A DNA stretch of 64,000 nt from positions 358,440-422,439 of the forward strand of contig NZ_QLLR01000001.1 in assembly GCF_003259615.1 (NCBI RefSeq), given 5' to 3'. Source of the DNA: Pedobacter cryoconitis (GTDB lineage Bacteria; Bacteroidota; Bacteroidia; Sphingobacteriales; Sphingobacteriaceae). Shown here piece after piece: positions 36,150-45,753 of the stretch. A program made the position numbers and the translations under genes. The notes under the pieces are model-generated. The model was not told where the DNA came from. It made no database searches and was given only the letters and a program-made list of their open reading frames with translations. Within the stretch, counting starts at the first letter, position 1; every line of letters starts with the position of its first letter.

Positions 36150-37520
36150 CTAATACCCTTTATTTTGGGTTAAAGTTGGATTATTTCTGCGTTCTGCATC
36201 AGGAATAGGGTATAAATAGTAATTAGCATCTGGTTTAGTCATCATATCAGTCAATGCTAAACCAGTTCTGCAATAGTCAAACCACGCTTCTCCTTCAAAC
36301 ATCATTTCCATTCTCTTCTCTTTCTGCACTGCAGTGATGAAGGAAGCTATAGTAGCAAAGGTAGAAATGTCCGGAGTAGTGACTCCAGCTCTGTCACGTA
36401 CCTTTTTATAGGAATCGTAAGCTGCTGCAGTTACACCTCCATCCAGGCGGGCCTGAGCCTCTGCATGGATCAGATAGATCTCTGCAATACGGATAACCGG
36501 AACGTTTTGTATAGCCGGGTTAAATATTCTGTATTTACCGATATAAAATCTCGGATCTGCGGGTGTATTCTGATAAACGGTAAAGTCTCTTCTCTTATCA
36601 CCTGCTTCATATAAGTCAGCGATTGATTTACCTTCTGCATAAAATAAAGCAGAGGCATTCGGATTACTCACCGTCGCCAGTGGGTTGGTCGCCTGTGCGT
36701 CAAACTGCAATTCAAAAATTGATTCTGCTGTATTCTTCGTGGTCCATACTGACCCAAAGTCAACAGGCATTGATGCACCGCTTGTTGCAATCACATCCTT
36801 CGCTAATCTTGCTGCTTCTGCATAAGTATTCGTTACGCTGCCATTGTATAAATAAACTTTAGCTAGTAAAGCTTTAGCTGCGTTACCGGTTACTCTGCCT
36901 TTAGTTTCTGCAATGTTCGCATAAGCATTCGGCAAATTAGAAGCTTCTATTAAATCTGCAATGATTTTAGCATAAACTTCAGCTACAGTATTACGGGGTA
37001 CTTTCAGGTTATCGTTTTCTCCAGTCGGTGTTACAATTAAAGGAACCTCTCCAAATGCTCTGACTAAGTTAAAATAAGTCAAAGCTCTGATAAATTGTGC
37101 TTCTCTGATGAATTGCTGTCTTTTATCAGTTGCAATTGCAGCTTCTGGCATTGCAGCTACTTTTACCACAATGTTATTCGCCGCATTAATGGCTGCATAA
37201 CCTGCTGTCCAGATATTCTGTACCCATGGATTATCAATACGAACCGTATTAGTCTTAAAGTCTGCATATTCAGGAAAGCTGGACACGTGATTGACGTGTC
37301 TGGCTGAGAATTCAGGAACGATAATCAGGGATTGTCCGTAAGAGTTAGCCCCTAATTGTGTTCTGTACATGCCCATTACCGCTGACAGGGCACCTTGTTG
37401 TGAAGTAAAAAGGTTATCAGGTGTAATCTGCGCGATAGGCTCCCTGTCCAGGAATTTTTTACAGGACGTAAAGCTTAAGGACACGGCTGCTAGTAAAATA
37501 TATTTTGAAATCGTCTTCAT
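36150..37520 (-). CDS. SusD/RagB-family lipoprotein
   Basis: 456 residues with lipobox FTSC (Cys20). The SusD N-terminal part FLDREPIAQITPDNLFTSQQGALSAVMGMY is textbook. AQFIRALTYFNLVRAFGEVPL and the C-terminal QKEKRMEMMFEGEAWFDYCRTG and YPIPDAERRNNPTL confirm it. It pairs with the SusC encoded 21 bases upstream. No enzyme genes follow, so the ligand cannot be guessed. Confidence 0.93.
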   Translation of the reverse strand: MKTISKYILLAAVSLSFTSCKKFLDREPIAQITPDNLFTSQQGALSAVMGMYRTQLGANSYGQSLIIVPEFSARHVNHVSSFPEYADFKTNTVRIDNPWVQNIWTAGYAAINAANNIVVKVAAMPEAAIATDKRQQFIREAQFIRALTYFNLVRAFGEVPLIVTPTGENDNLKVPRNTVAEVYAKIIADLIEASNLPNAYANIAETKGRVTGNAAKALLAKVYLYNGSVTNTYAEAARLAKDVIATSGASMPVDFGSVWTTKNTAESIFELQFDAQATNPLATVSNPNASALFYAEGKSIADLYEAGDKRRDFTVYQNTPADPRFYIGKYRIFNPAIQNVPVIRIAEIYLIHAEAQARLDGGVTAAAYDSYKKVRDRAGVTTPDISTFATIASFITAVQKEKRMEMMFEGEAWFDYCRTGLALTDMMTKPDANYYLYPIPDAERRNNPTLTQNKGY

Positions 37521-37541
37521 GTGCTGTTTATAGAGTTGTTC

Positions 37542-40500
37542 TTAGAAAGTTAAATTGATACCTGCAGTAAAGATTCTTGGCTGGGGATAACTACCGTAAT
37601 CATAACCATAAGTCAGACCTGCGTTCGCACCGCCATGACTAGAGCTTACTTCAGGATCATAACCTTTGTATTTTGTAAATACGAAAGCATTTTGTACGGT
37701 AGTGTATACACGTAAGCTTTTGATCTTCAGTTTCTCTGAAACTTTATCACTTAAGGTATAACCAAACGTAATATTTCTCAATCTGAAGAAGGAACCGTCC
37801 TGTACAAAACGGTCAGATATGGCCGTGTTATCAAAGTTTCCTGGGGTAGGTCTTGGAATATCAGTAATATCTCCAGGATTTCTCCAGCGTCTGTTCCAGT
37901 CTACGAAACCGTTACTTGTTTTATTACTTCCGTCCAGTCCTGAAGCCAGGTTATAATTAAAGACATCATTTCCATAAGAAAACTGACCCATAATACTCAG
38001 GTCAAAGTTTTTATAGGTAAATGTATTGGTAATACCTCCATAAAAATCAGGATTTGGATTCCCAATGATTCCACGATCTTTCGGATCATTCGGTGCACCA
38101 AGGCTACCATCTTGTTTGATATAATCAATCATACCAGTCTGAGGGTTTACACCAGACATTTTCCATCCATAGAATGACCCAAGAGGTAATCCTTCTCTGG
38201 CAATATTCAATCCACCAACACCACCACTTAATTCTCCGCCTGGTAAGGAAACAACTTTGTTCCGGTTAAAGGACATGTTTAAAGAGGTGCTCCATTTGAA
38301 TGCACCAACCAGATTCTGTGTGGTCAGTTCAAATTCAAATCCTTTATTCTGAATCTTACCTACATTGGTGAAACGGTTTGCAAAGCCTGAACTTGTCGGC
38401 ACAACAACACCAACCAAAAGGTCAGAAGTATTTTTAATATAATAATCGGCAAGTATCGAGATACGGTTGTTAAACAAGCCTACATCTACTCCAAAATCCA
38501 ATTGTTTGGTCGTCTCCCATTTCAGGTTTTTATCACCCAGTACATTAGGTAAATAACCAGGGTTACCCATATAGTTATTACTTCCGCTGTATAAAGAATA
38601 ACTCGCGTAATTAGGAATGTTCTGATTTCCTGTGATACCCCAGCTTGCTCTTAATTTCAGATTGCTGATCACTTTGTTGGTTTTCAGGAAGTCTTCATCA
38701 GACGCACGCCATGCAGCACCAAAAGATGGGAAAGTAGCGTAACGGCTGTTTGTACCGAAACGTGAAGATCCATCAACTCTGAAGTTTGCTGTTAAAAGGT
38801 ATTTTCCTTTGTAGTCATAGTTCACTCTTGAAAAACCAGAAGCAATACTCCATTCTTCAGGGAAAGAGTCTGCACCTGTAACTAAACCACCGGCAGAAAT
38901 ATACTCGATATCATTAGATGGAAAGTTAGAACGGCTTGCGCTTACAAATTGTACGCGTGATTGTTGAACAGAAGCTCCGGCAAGGGCATCGATATGATGT
39001 TCACCGAATGATTTCTGATAGCTCAGAGTAGTTTCATTGATCCACAATTGATCTCTTGTGTTTCTTTGTGCACCAATTCCGCCTTGCGCTGCGAATGAAC
39101 GGATACCGTTTGGCGGCATAAAGAAGGTTTCATCGATATAACTTAAGTCAGCGCCGAAACTGGTTTTTAAAGTCAGCTCAGGCATAAATTTGTATTCTGC
39201 TGATCCACTTGCCAATACTCTGAAAGTTTCTGATTTATTAACTGGCAGCAGTAACATTGCCAATGGATTCTCACGGCTCGTATTAACCTGGTCGTAAGCA
39301 TAACTTCCGTCCGGGTTATACACAGGAAGGTTTGGCGGTGCAAAAATACCTGTTTTTGTAGAACCTTCTTTAGAGTTTTCTTCCTGAACACGGTCATTCA
39401 GTGCTCTGGTCAGATTCACACGGGCAGAGAATTTTAATTTATCACTGTGTTGATGGTCAAGGTTGATTCTGGCGCTTAAACGGCTGAAGTCAGAGTTTTG
39501 AATTACACCTCCCTGGCGCATATAGCCAATGGATGTATAGTATTGTGTTTTTTCAGATCCTCCACGTGCAGACAATTCATAGTTACGTGTTGGTGCTGTT
39601 CTGAAAATCTGTTTCTGCCAGTCTGTGTTGATTTCTGGATTTGCTAATACTTGTGCCGGAACCGGAGTAGGATTACCGTTAGCATCCAGCAGGTATTTGT
39701 AATAGTCTTTCATGTAATCCTGGTATTCGCCAGTATTCATCATTTTATATTTTCTCTCATTTGGAACTTCAGAGAATCCTTCGTACGCATTAAAGCTGAA
39801 GGTACTGGTACCTGGCTGACCTTTTTTAGTCGTGATCAAAACGACACCATTTGCTGCTCTTGCACCATAAATTGAAGAAGAAGCTGCATCTTTTAAAATT
39901 TCTACAGATTGTACATCGGATGGGTTGATAGAAGCCAGGATATTAATTCCCTGCGTTCCGCCACCGAAGTTGAAGTTACTTCCGCCTGTAAAATTTGTTG
40001 TACTGTTCACTGGAATACCATCTACTACGTATAATGGATCAGAACCCGCATTGATCGAAGTTGTACCCCTGATCCGGATATTTAAGCCACCACCTGGTGA
40101 GCCTGATTTCTGTGTAACCTGCACTCCTCCTGCTTTACCCTGAATTGCCTGGGTAATAGTCGGCATCACATCATTTTTAATCTGGTCAGATTGGATACTG
40201 GAAACAGAACTGGTCAGTTTGGAACGGTTAACGGTTCCATATCCGGTCGCCACAACTTGTACTTCACTTAGTACTTTTGATTCTGTGGCCATGACCACAT
40301 TAATGGTCTTGCGTTTATTGACGGGTTCTTGTTTAGTCTTATAACCCATATAAGCGAACAGGAGAATTGCATTATCGCCAGCGGCAATCTTAAATTGTCC
40401 TTTGCTATCGGTAAGGGATTTATCTTTTCCACCTTTAACGGTGATAACCACACCAATCAGCGGTCCGCCAGCGTCAGAGACTTTACCACTAATAGAGTCC

Positions 40501-40901
40501 TGAACGGCTTTGCTGCCGGCTGTATCTTGTGCGGCTGTTTTAACGGTCGTATCGTGAACAGCTTTTTTGGCAGCAGTATCCTGAACAATCGTTTTAACAG
40601 TGGTATCCTGAACTACTTTTTTAGCAGTAGTATCCTGAGCAGGTTTTTTAACCGTTGTATCCTGAACTACTTTTTTACGGGTAGTATCCTGAGGAGCTTG
40701 AATTATCGGGATTACGGCACGTTTCACGGTATCCTTTTTAATGGAGTATTTTTTCACAGAATCCTTAGGAATGGTGTCGGTTTGGAATAATACTGTCCTG
40801 AAACTTGACAGGTCTTTTCTATGGGCAGCTCCCTGTGCAAAATGGGTGCTGAATACCATGGCGAGTAAGCATACGAGGTACGGTAAAGGGCTTCTTTTCA
40901 T
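37542..40901 (-). CDS. SusC-family TonB-dependent receptor with N-terminal QDTT repeat
   Basis: 1119 residues. After the signal peptide (to about residue 24) comes a Thr/Lys/Val-rich disordered stretch, including seven 9-residue repeats at 71-133. The ordinary carboxypeptidase-like domain follows (ISGKVSDAGGPLIGVVITVKGG), then the plug (DPLYVVDGIPVNS, SVEILKDAASSSIYGARAANGVV) and the barrel ending NLTF. The extension sits where other transducing receptors carry an STN domain. There is no linked sigma/anti-sigma pair or HTCS. It forms a two-gene unit with susD. Confidence 0.93.
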   Translation of the reverse strand: MKRSPLPYLVCLLAMVFSTHFAQGAAHRKDLSSFRTVLFQTDTIPKDSVKKYSIKKDTVKRAVIPIIQAPQDTTRKKVVQDTTVKKPAQDTTAKKVVQDTTVKTIVQDTAAKKAVHDTTVKTAAQDTAGSKAVQDSISGKVSDAGGPLIGVVITVKGGKDKSLTDSKGQFKIAAGDNAILLFAYMGYKTKQEPVNKRKTINVVMATESKVLSEVQVVATGYGTVNRSKLTSSVSSIQSDQIKNDVMPTITQAIQGKAGGVQVTQKSGSPGGGLNIRIRGTTSINAGSDPLYVVDGIPVNSTTNFTGGSNFNFGGGTQGINILASINPSDVQSVEILKDAASSSIYGARAANGVVLITTKKGQPGTSTFSFNAYEGFSEVPNERKYKMMNTGEYQDYMKDYYKYLLDANGNPTPVPAQVLANPEINTDWQKQIFRTAPTRNYELSARGGSEKTQYYTSIGYMRQGGVIQNSDFSRLSARINLDHQHSDKLKFSARVNLTRALNDRVQEENSKEGSTKTGIFAPPNLPVYNPDGSYAYDQVNTSRENPLAMLLLPVNKSETFRVLASGSAEYKFMPELTLKTSFGADLSYIDETFFMPPNGIRSFAAQGGIGAQRNTRDQLWINETTLSYQKSFGEHHIDALAGASVQQSRVQFVSASRSNFPSNDIEYISAGGLVTGADSFPEEWSIASGFSRVNYDYKGKYLLTANFRVDGSSRFGTNSRYATFPSFGAAWRASDEDFLKTNKVISNLKLRASWGITGNQNIPNYASYSLYSGSNNYMGNPGYLPNVLGDKNLKWETTKQLDFGVDVGLFNNRISILADYYIKNTSDLLVGVVVPTSSGFANRFTNVGKIQNKGFEFELTTQNLVGAFKWSTSLNMSFNRNKVVSLPGGELSGGVGGLNIAREGLPLGSFYGWKMSGVNPQTGMIDYIKQDGSLGAPNDPKDRGIIGNPNPDFYGGITNTFTYKNFDLSIMGQFSYGNDVFNYNLASGLDGSNKTSNGFVDWNRRWRNPGDITDIPRPTPGNFDNTAISDRFVQDGSFFRLRNITFGYTLSDKVSEKLKIKSLRVYTTVQNAFVFTKYKGYDPEVSSSHGGANAGLTYGYDYGSYPQPRIFTAGINLTF
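40503..40691 (-). repeat. Seven 27-bp tandem repeats inside susC
   Basis: Encodes residues 71-133 as seven degenerate copies of Q-D-T-T-x-K-x-x-x, e.g. QDTTVKKPA, QDTTAKKVV, QDTTVKTIV. Periodicity is exactly 9 residues. A repeat-length-variable periplasmic spacer near the TonB contact region is plausible. Confidence 0.9.
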
Positions 40902-41030
40902 CTGAAATACAAAATCTTTAAGTAATGAGCAAGTTATTAAAGATGCACAATAGCAATTTTCGCTCCACAGATTAAAATGAGATTAAAATACTCGTTTCAA
41001 GCGTTTTAAAATCCTTTCGCTGTTTTCAAT

Positions 41031-41047
41031 TGTAGACATTCTCTACA
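41031..41047. promoter_or_regulatory. Small palindrome between divergent susC and barrel gene
   Basis: TGTAGA and TCTACA flank CATTC in the 300-bp space upstream of susC. It may be an operator; no regulator is adjacent, so this is weak. Confidence 0.3.
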
Positions 41048-41200
41048 GCTTGTAGGAAGATGCAACACCATTCCGGCCTGTTTTAGAGGCGGATTTTTTA
41101 TTTTCAATCTGCTCGTAAGGGTAAGATGCAAAGAGGTTGTCCTATGACTAAACAGGAAAAAATGTTCAACAAATATTCAATACCTCATTCCTTCAAATTT

Positions 41201-42136
41201 ATGTTTAAGAAAAATCACTTTCTCAGCAGCTTACCTCTCCTTGTTATGCTTTTAACAGGCACAAATGCAATGGCCCAGTTCGGCACCGAGAATACGCTGA
41301 ATATTAATGCTATCTACGTCCCTCAAAGCAAGTATACACAGAAAGACGGACAGGTTGAAAATGCAGAAAAAACTCAAAAAAGAATTGATCTGGATTATAG
41401 CTTCCCGATTTCGACTAAATTCGACCCTGCAACCAAAAAGCTGCAAAAATGGACGGGTATAGTGAGTGGAAGTTATACTCAAATGTCTGGTAAGGCAAAT
41501 GATAGAGATTTAATGCCGGAGAAGTTACTTAGTTCAATGCTTGGGGTAACTTATTTACGTTCTATGCGAAATAACTGGGCGATGGTCAGCGTATTAACTA
41601 CGGGGATCAATTCAGACCTTAAAAAAATAGATTATCATGATTTATATATCACTGGCGGCGTACTTTTCATTAAAACTCCCAGACCAGGATTCTCTTATGG
41701 ATTTGGAGGTTTTATAGTAAATGCACTCAACGCGCCTATAATTTTACCAGGATTGATGCTGCATTTTCAAACAGAAGGTAAATTCAAATTCAATATTGAT
41801 GTGCCTACTGAGGTTAGTACTGCTTATGACGCTACAAAAAAAATAGAGGTCAAATTAGCAGTGAGGTACAGAAATACAAGTTATGATACCGAAAACACAG
41901 TTGAGCCTAAAAGACGTTATCTAAACTATATGGAATTACCTGCTGGCCTGGAAACAAAGTGGAAAAGCAAACATTTTGATTTTGTAATAGGTGGTGGTTA
42001 TATGATTTTAAGGAATTATGATCTTAAAGAAGGGGGTATTAAGAATTTATTCACCGAAGGACAGATCAATAAATCAGGAGGAAATTTCTTCGTCAATGCC
42101 GGAATCAGACTTAAGTTTAAGAATGAGCGCAAGTAA
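41201..42136 (+). CDS. DUF6268-like outer-membrane beta-barrel protein
   Basis: From the chosen start (MFKKNHFLSSLPLLVMLLTG) the protein is 311 residues with a signal peptide cut after AMAQ. In-frame starts at 41126 and 41162 would lengthen the N-terminus. The mature part is a run of alternating polar/aromatic strands (WTGIVSGSYTQMSG, YGFGGFIVNALNAPIILPG, FFVNAGIRLKFK) ending in basic residues, consistent with an outer-membrane barrel of the DUF6268 type. Function is not known. It is divergent from the susC at 40901 and ends at a terminator. Confidence 0.7.
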   Translation: MFKKNHFLSSLPLLVMLLTGTNAMAQFGTENTLNINAIYVPQSKYTQKDGQVENAEKTQKRIDLDYSFPISTKFDPATKKLQKWTGIVSGSYTQMSGKANDRDLMPEKLLSSMLGVTYLRSMRNNWAMVSVLTTGINSDLKKIDYHDLYITGGVLFIKTPRPGFSYGFGGFIVNALNAPIILPGLMLHFQTEGKFKFNIDVPTEVSTAYDATKKIEVKLAVRYRNTSYDTENTVEPKRRYLNYMELPAGLETKWKSKHFDFVIGGGYMILRNYDLKEGGIKNLFTEGQINKSGGNFFVNAGIRLKFKNERK

Positions 42137-42150
42137 TCAATTAGCTAAAA

Positions 42151-42185
42151 AAATGCCGCTCCTGTTTAACGGAAGCGGCATCTTT
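42151..42185. terminator. Bidirectional terminator
   Basis: ATGCCGCT (42153-42160) pairs with AGCGGCAT (42174-42181), flanked by an A-run and TCTTTT, between convergent genes. Confidence 0.85.
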
Positions 42186-42190
42186 TCAGT

Positions 42191-42937
42191 TTATGCTTCT
42201 ATCCCATTTACGGCATACAAAGCATTTACTGGAGAAGTACGTGCCAATTCATAAACTTGTGCTGTTCCACCTACATGTACTTCATAGGTGTCATTTTCAA
42301 AAGCGTCAGCAAATTCTGTAGCTACTTGTAATGGTGGGATACCATTTTCTGCGCCACCAATTTCTTTAGAAAAATCAGTATTCACTAAGGGCGGCATCAG
42401 TTCAAATACTTTAACACTGGTGTCTTTTAAGGCCAAACGTAACCCTTGTGTATAAGAATGAACTGCAGCTTTACTTGCGCTGTAAGTCAACAAGCGAAGT
42501 CCTGGTGCAATAGCTACGATAGAGCTGACATTAACCAGTGCAGCTTTTTCTTGTTTAAGCAATTGAGGCAATAGTTTTTCTGTCAGACGGATCAGAGAAA
42601 TATAGTTGGTATTCATTTCGTCTGCTGCTTTTTCCCAGGATTTCTCTCCTGCAAGCACATCATAAGCATAAGCAAGCCCTGCGTTATTGATCACGACGTT
42701 TAACGCAGGGAAATCTGCAGTAATTTTGCTGACTAAACGATCAACTTCCTCTCCTTGTGTGGTGTCAAATAAGATACCTGTTACGTTATTTAGTTTAGCA
42801 ACAGCTGTGTCAAGGCGTTTTTGATCACGTCCAGTAATGATCACATGATTTCCTTTTTCTGTTAATAGCTTAGCGATTTCAAATCCGATACCAGCAGTTC
42901 CGCCAGCGATCAGAATAGTATTATTTGTTGATTTCAT
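42191..42937 (-). CDS. Short-chain dehydrogenase/reductase (DltE-like)
   Basis: A 248-residue classical SDR. It has GGTAGIGFEIAKLLTEKG for the cofactor, NNAGLAYAYD, and the catalytic Ser in NVSSIVAIAPGLR followed by YSASKAAVH. The closest remembered type is the DltE-like oxidoreductases of Bacteroidota; the substrate is unknown. It is third in the TetR-MFS-SDR unit, so it may modify the compound that the pump exports or that TetR senses. Confidence 0.85.
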   Translation of the reverse strand: MKSTNNTILIAGGTAGIGFEIAKLLTEKGNHVIITGRDQKRLDTAVAKLNNVTGILFDTTQGEEVDRLVSKITADFPALNVVINNAGLAYAYDVLAGEKSWEKAADEMNTNYISLIRLTEKLLPQLLKQEKAALVNVSSIVAIAPGLRLLTYSASKAAVHSYTQGLRLALKDTSVKVFELMPPLVNTDFSKEIGGAENGIPPLQVATEFADAFENDTYEVHVGGTAQVYELARTSPVNALYAVNGIEA

Positions 42938-42971
42938 CTTTTTATTCTATTTATATTTTAATTGTTTTTTG

Positions 42972-44522
42972 TTAATGATCGGATGACGGAATAACTATGG
43001 GCCTGGCTTTATCGCGTTTGGCGACAAAAATTAGCAGGGGCAGCACGATGGCAAAAAATAGCCCGATTAATAAATAAGCGTCGAGATAACTGGAAAAAAA
43101 GGATTGCTTGACGACCACATTTTCAATCAGTTGCATTGCTTTTTGTTTGGCATCAAGCAGTCCAAAGCCTTTCTGCTGAAAGTAGTGGGTATAGGTGTTG
43201 ATCCTTTCAACAGCAACAGGGTTTTCCACTTTAATGTGAGTGATCAGATCCATCCGGTGTAAAGCGACCCGCCTGGCTACATAGGTGTTGATAATAGAGA
43301 TTCCAAATGAGCCTCCCAGCTGACGCATCATATTATTCAGGGATGTACCCTGAGGCATGTCTTTAGCGTCCAGTGCAGACACCGCGAGCGTAGATAAAGG
43401 GACTGTAAGCAGCGCCATTCCTATCGCCCTGAATACTAAGTTCACCGTGATGTCAATAGCAGGGGTTTCCAGGTTGATTCTGGACATAGACCAGTTGAAA
43501 TAAATAAAGCAGAGAAAGCCTAACAGAATCATGAAAGCCGGAGCAACTCCTTTTTGCAGTAATTTACCGGTAATGATCAGTGCCAGAACTGCCACGATAG
43601 AGCCTGGTAAGAGTAGTAAACCAGATTGTGTTGGGGTAAACCCGAGTAAGCGCTGTGCTACTACGGGCGTTAAATAGATAGAGGTATACATGCCCATCCC
43701 TGTAATAAAAGTCAGGACGGCTGCAATACTTAAGGACCTGTATTTTAATATTCTCAGGTTAATGATAGGGTTTTCAATGCTTAGTTCCCATATTATAAAC
43801 CCAATTATTGAAAGTGTAGCAACAATGGAAAGTACAATAATATAGCCTGCTGCAAACCAGTCGTCAGTCTCTCCTCTTTCCAGTACCGTTTGCAGTGATC
43901 CGACCCCGGCGATCAGTAGAAATATCCCAATCCAGTCTATCTTTTTTAATTGCTGTTTGATCGGTGATTCTCCTAAAAGAAACATACAGGAAATTGCTGC
44001 TGCAATACCGATGGGAATATTAATGTAAAAGATCCATGGCCAGGAGTAGTTTTCTGTAATAAAACCTCCTAAAGTAGGCCCGATGGTTGGTCCGATAAAG
44101 ATACCAATACCGAATAATGCACTGGCAGTAGCCTGTTTTTCTTTCGGAAACAGTTCATAAACGACAACCGCCGAAACAGAAAGTAAAGCTCCCCCACCTA
44201 AACCTTGCAGAAATCGAAAGGCGACCAGTTCCCAGATACCAGTTGCATTACCGCACATGAAAGAACAGAAGGTAAACAGGATAATAGAGCCGATATAGTA
44301 GTTTCTCCTGCCGAGGTTATTGACTAAAAAACTGGTCATGGGAATAATAATCACATTGGCGATAGCGTAAGACGTGATCACCCAGGAAATATCTTCTAAG
44401 GTTGCCCCTAAGTTCCCGCTCATATAATTCAGCGCTACATTTACAATGGAGGTGTCAATTAATTCCATGATTGCGGCTGCAATTACAGTGATCAACAGGA
44501 TCTGACGTTTTAAAGGGCTCAT
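42972..44522 (-). CDS. DHA2-family (EmrB/QacA-like) multidrug MFS exporter
   Basis: 516 residues with about 14 hydrophobic segments. DHA2 signatures are visible: LIDTSIVNVALNYMSGNLGATLEDISWVITSYAIANV, the loop FLVNNLGRRNYY, motif C-like IGIFIGPTIGPTLGGFI and NLRILKYRSLSIA. It should export drugs or metabolites by proton antiport. No EmrA-like adaptor gene is adjacent. A palindromic site that also precedes the tetR gene lies 3 bases upstream of the start, so the pump is very likely under TetR control. Confidence 0.9.
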   Translation of the reverse strand: MSPLKRQILLITVIAAAIMELIDTSIVNVALNYMSGNLGATLEDISWVITSYAIANVIIIPMTSFLVNNLGRRNYYIGSIILFTFCSFMCGNATGIWELVAFRFLQGLGGGALLSVSAVVVYELFPKEKQATASALFGIGIFIGPTIGPTLGGFITENYSWPWIFYINIPIGIAAAISCMFLLGESPIKQQLKKIDWIGIFLLIAGVGSLQTVLERGETDDWFAAGYIIVLSIVATLSIIGFIIWELSIENPIINLRILKYRSLSIAAVLTFITGMGMYTSIYLTPVVAQRLLGFTPTQSGLLLLPGSIVAVLALIITGKLLQKGVAPAFMILLGFLCFIYFNWSMSRINLETPAIDITVNLVFRAIGMALLTVPLSTLAVSALDAKDMPQGTSLNNMMRQLGGSFGISIINTYVARRVALHRMDLITHIKVENPVAVERINTYTHYFQQKGFGLLDAKQKAMQLIENVVVKQSFFSSYLDAYLLIGLFFAIVLPLLIFVAKRDKARPIVIPSSDH

Positions 44523-44525
44523 ATT

Positions 44526-44539
44526 ATACTGATTGGTAT
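44526..44539. promoter_or_regulatory. Second TetR operator copy, before the MFS gene
   Basis: ATACTGATTGGTAT differs at one base from ATACCGATTGGTAT in the tetR promoter (45172-45185). Its place between the tetR stop and the pump start suggests separate control of the pump. Confidence 0.65.
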
Positions 44540-44557
44540 ATTTTAGAATAAAAAAAT

Positions 44558-45160
44558 TTAACGTTCAATCTGGTCAATAAGTGTTTCTACGGTGTTCAGT
44601 ATCAGATCCATTGAAGTCACATCACCGGTTACTTTGGAAATCATAATACCTCCTTCGATGAGGGCAATCATGGACAAGGCTATTTTACGGGGATCGGCAT
44701 TGGTTTTAAATTCACTCTTTTCTATGCCTTTTTTGATAATCGCAGTTAAATCACTTTCCCAGGTTAATACAGCATTTGCAGCTCGTTTTCTTAACAGTCC
44801 ATTGGTATCATCGGCTTCAGTTGCGGTATTGAGCACCGGGCAGCCTCCCCTGTTCATAGTTTCGCTAATAATTGTCCGGTAAACTCTGACATAGGCCATC
44901 AATTTATCGTAACAGGTGGTTGCCCGGTTAACTTCCAGGCTTGTTAAATGAGCGACTCTTGAACAGTTATAATCAAAGACTGCAACCGCAACTTCTTCTT
45001 TATTTTCAAAATTGCCATAAATACTTCCTTTAGTTAATCCGGTTGCTTTTGTGAGGTCGGATAAAGAAGTACCTGCATACCCTTTTTTGTTAAATACAAC
45101 CGAGGTACTTTCAATAATGAAGTTCCGGGTACGTTCTGCTTTGGTATATGACTTATTCAT
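44558..45160 (-). CDS. TetR/AcrR-family repressor of the MFS/SDR unit
   Basis: 200 residues. The N-terminal helix-turn-helix IIESTSVVFNKKGYAGTSLSDLTKATGLTKGSIYGNFENKEEV is typical. The C-terminal part (VYRTIISETMNRGGCPVLNTATEADD) resembles TetR_C members that sense small organic molecules. A palindrome lies between its own -33 and -7 boxes, which implies autorepression. The -7 box ends only 5 bases before the ATG, so the transcript is probably leaderless. Confidence 0.9.
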   Translation of the reverse strand: MNKSYTKAERTRNFIIESTSVVFNKKGYAGTSLSDLTKATGLTKGSIYGNFENKEEVAVAVFDYNCSRVAHLTSLEVNRATTCYDKLMAYVRVYRTIISETMNRGGCPVLNTATEADDTNGLLRKRAANAVLTWESDLTAIIKKGIEKSEFKTNADPRKIALSMIALIEGGIMISKVTGDVTSMDLILNTVETLIDQIER

Positions 45161-45164
45161 AGGA

Positions 45165-45197
45165 CAAATATATACCGATTGGTATTATAAAAACAAA
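45165..45197 (-). promoter_or_regulatory. tetR promoter with internal operator
   Basis: TTTG (45194-45197), a 21-base spacer and TATATTTG (45165-45172). The palindrome ATACCGATTGGTAT (45172-45185) occupies the spacer, so bound repressor would block polymerase. Confidence 0.7.
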
Positions 45198-45320
45198 TAC
45201 AGTATCATTTATTACTTCTGCATGGCAATTGATATTTATTGCGCATTCATCATTTGAAAATAGTATAAATTATAGTAATTTGTAGTTAACTTATTATCCT
45301 GAACTTTTAACCGATAAATT

Positions 45321-45713
45321 ATGAAAAAAATTACATTTACATTTTCTGCTTGTTTGCTGGCTCTTTCTCTTTTCAGCTTTATTCCTGTATCTCCAGGCCA
45401 TTCATTTTTGCCTGCTTTAAAGAGTTCAAAAGTGGTGTTCTTTGGTATGAGCGGCCCAAATATAGTGAGTGCTAATGGTGGTCCTTACCTGATTAAGCTA
45501 AGCAGCCTTCCTATTTCGGAGAACGGGAATACCATGATCTGTGGGAATAAAATCCAGGGGGAGCAGTATGCAGTCTTTCCTGATGCGGATGGCAATGCTG
45601 AGATTGAACTTTACGGTTCCAGCTTCAGTAATTTAAGAGGTTCTCAGCGCATTTGGGTGGAAGATCAGTATGGAAATACATTAGAAAGTATCTATGTGTT
45701 CGTGACGAATTAA
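45321..45713 (+). CDS. Exported hypothetical protein, 130 residues
   Basis: Not recognised. A signal peptide (ITFTFSACLLALSLFSFI) is followed by about 100 residues of apparent beta structure with two Cys-poor strands-and-turns segments (SGPNIVSANGGPYLIKLSSLP, AEIELYGSSFSNLRGSQRIWVEDQYGN, YVFVTN). It could be an Ig-like or IPT-like secreted domain. A promoter was not assigned. Divergent from tetR. Confidence 0.55.
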   Translation: MKKITFTFSACLLALSLFSFIPVSPGHSFLPALKSSKVVFFGMSGPNIVSANGGPYLIKLSSLPISENGNTMICGNKIQGEQYAVFPDADGNAEIELYGSSFSNLRGSQRIWVEDQYGNTLESIYVFVTN

Positions 45714-45753
45714 AATTTTTTCGTTTCGTTATTTAACCATTAAGAGGTTCTGA

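Noticed and set aside
40329..40790. 153-codon open frame antisense to susC
   Set aside because: It is the complement of the 9-residue repeat region; the low-complexity product and position show it is a shadow of the real gene.
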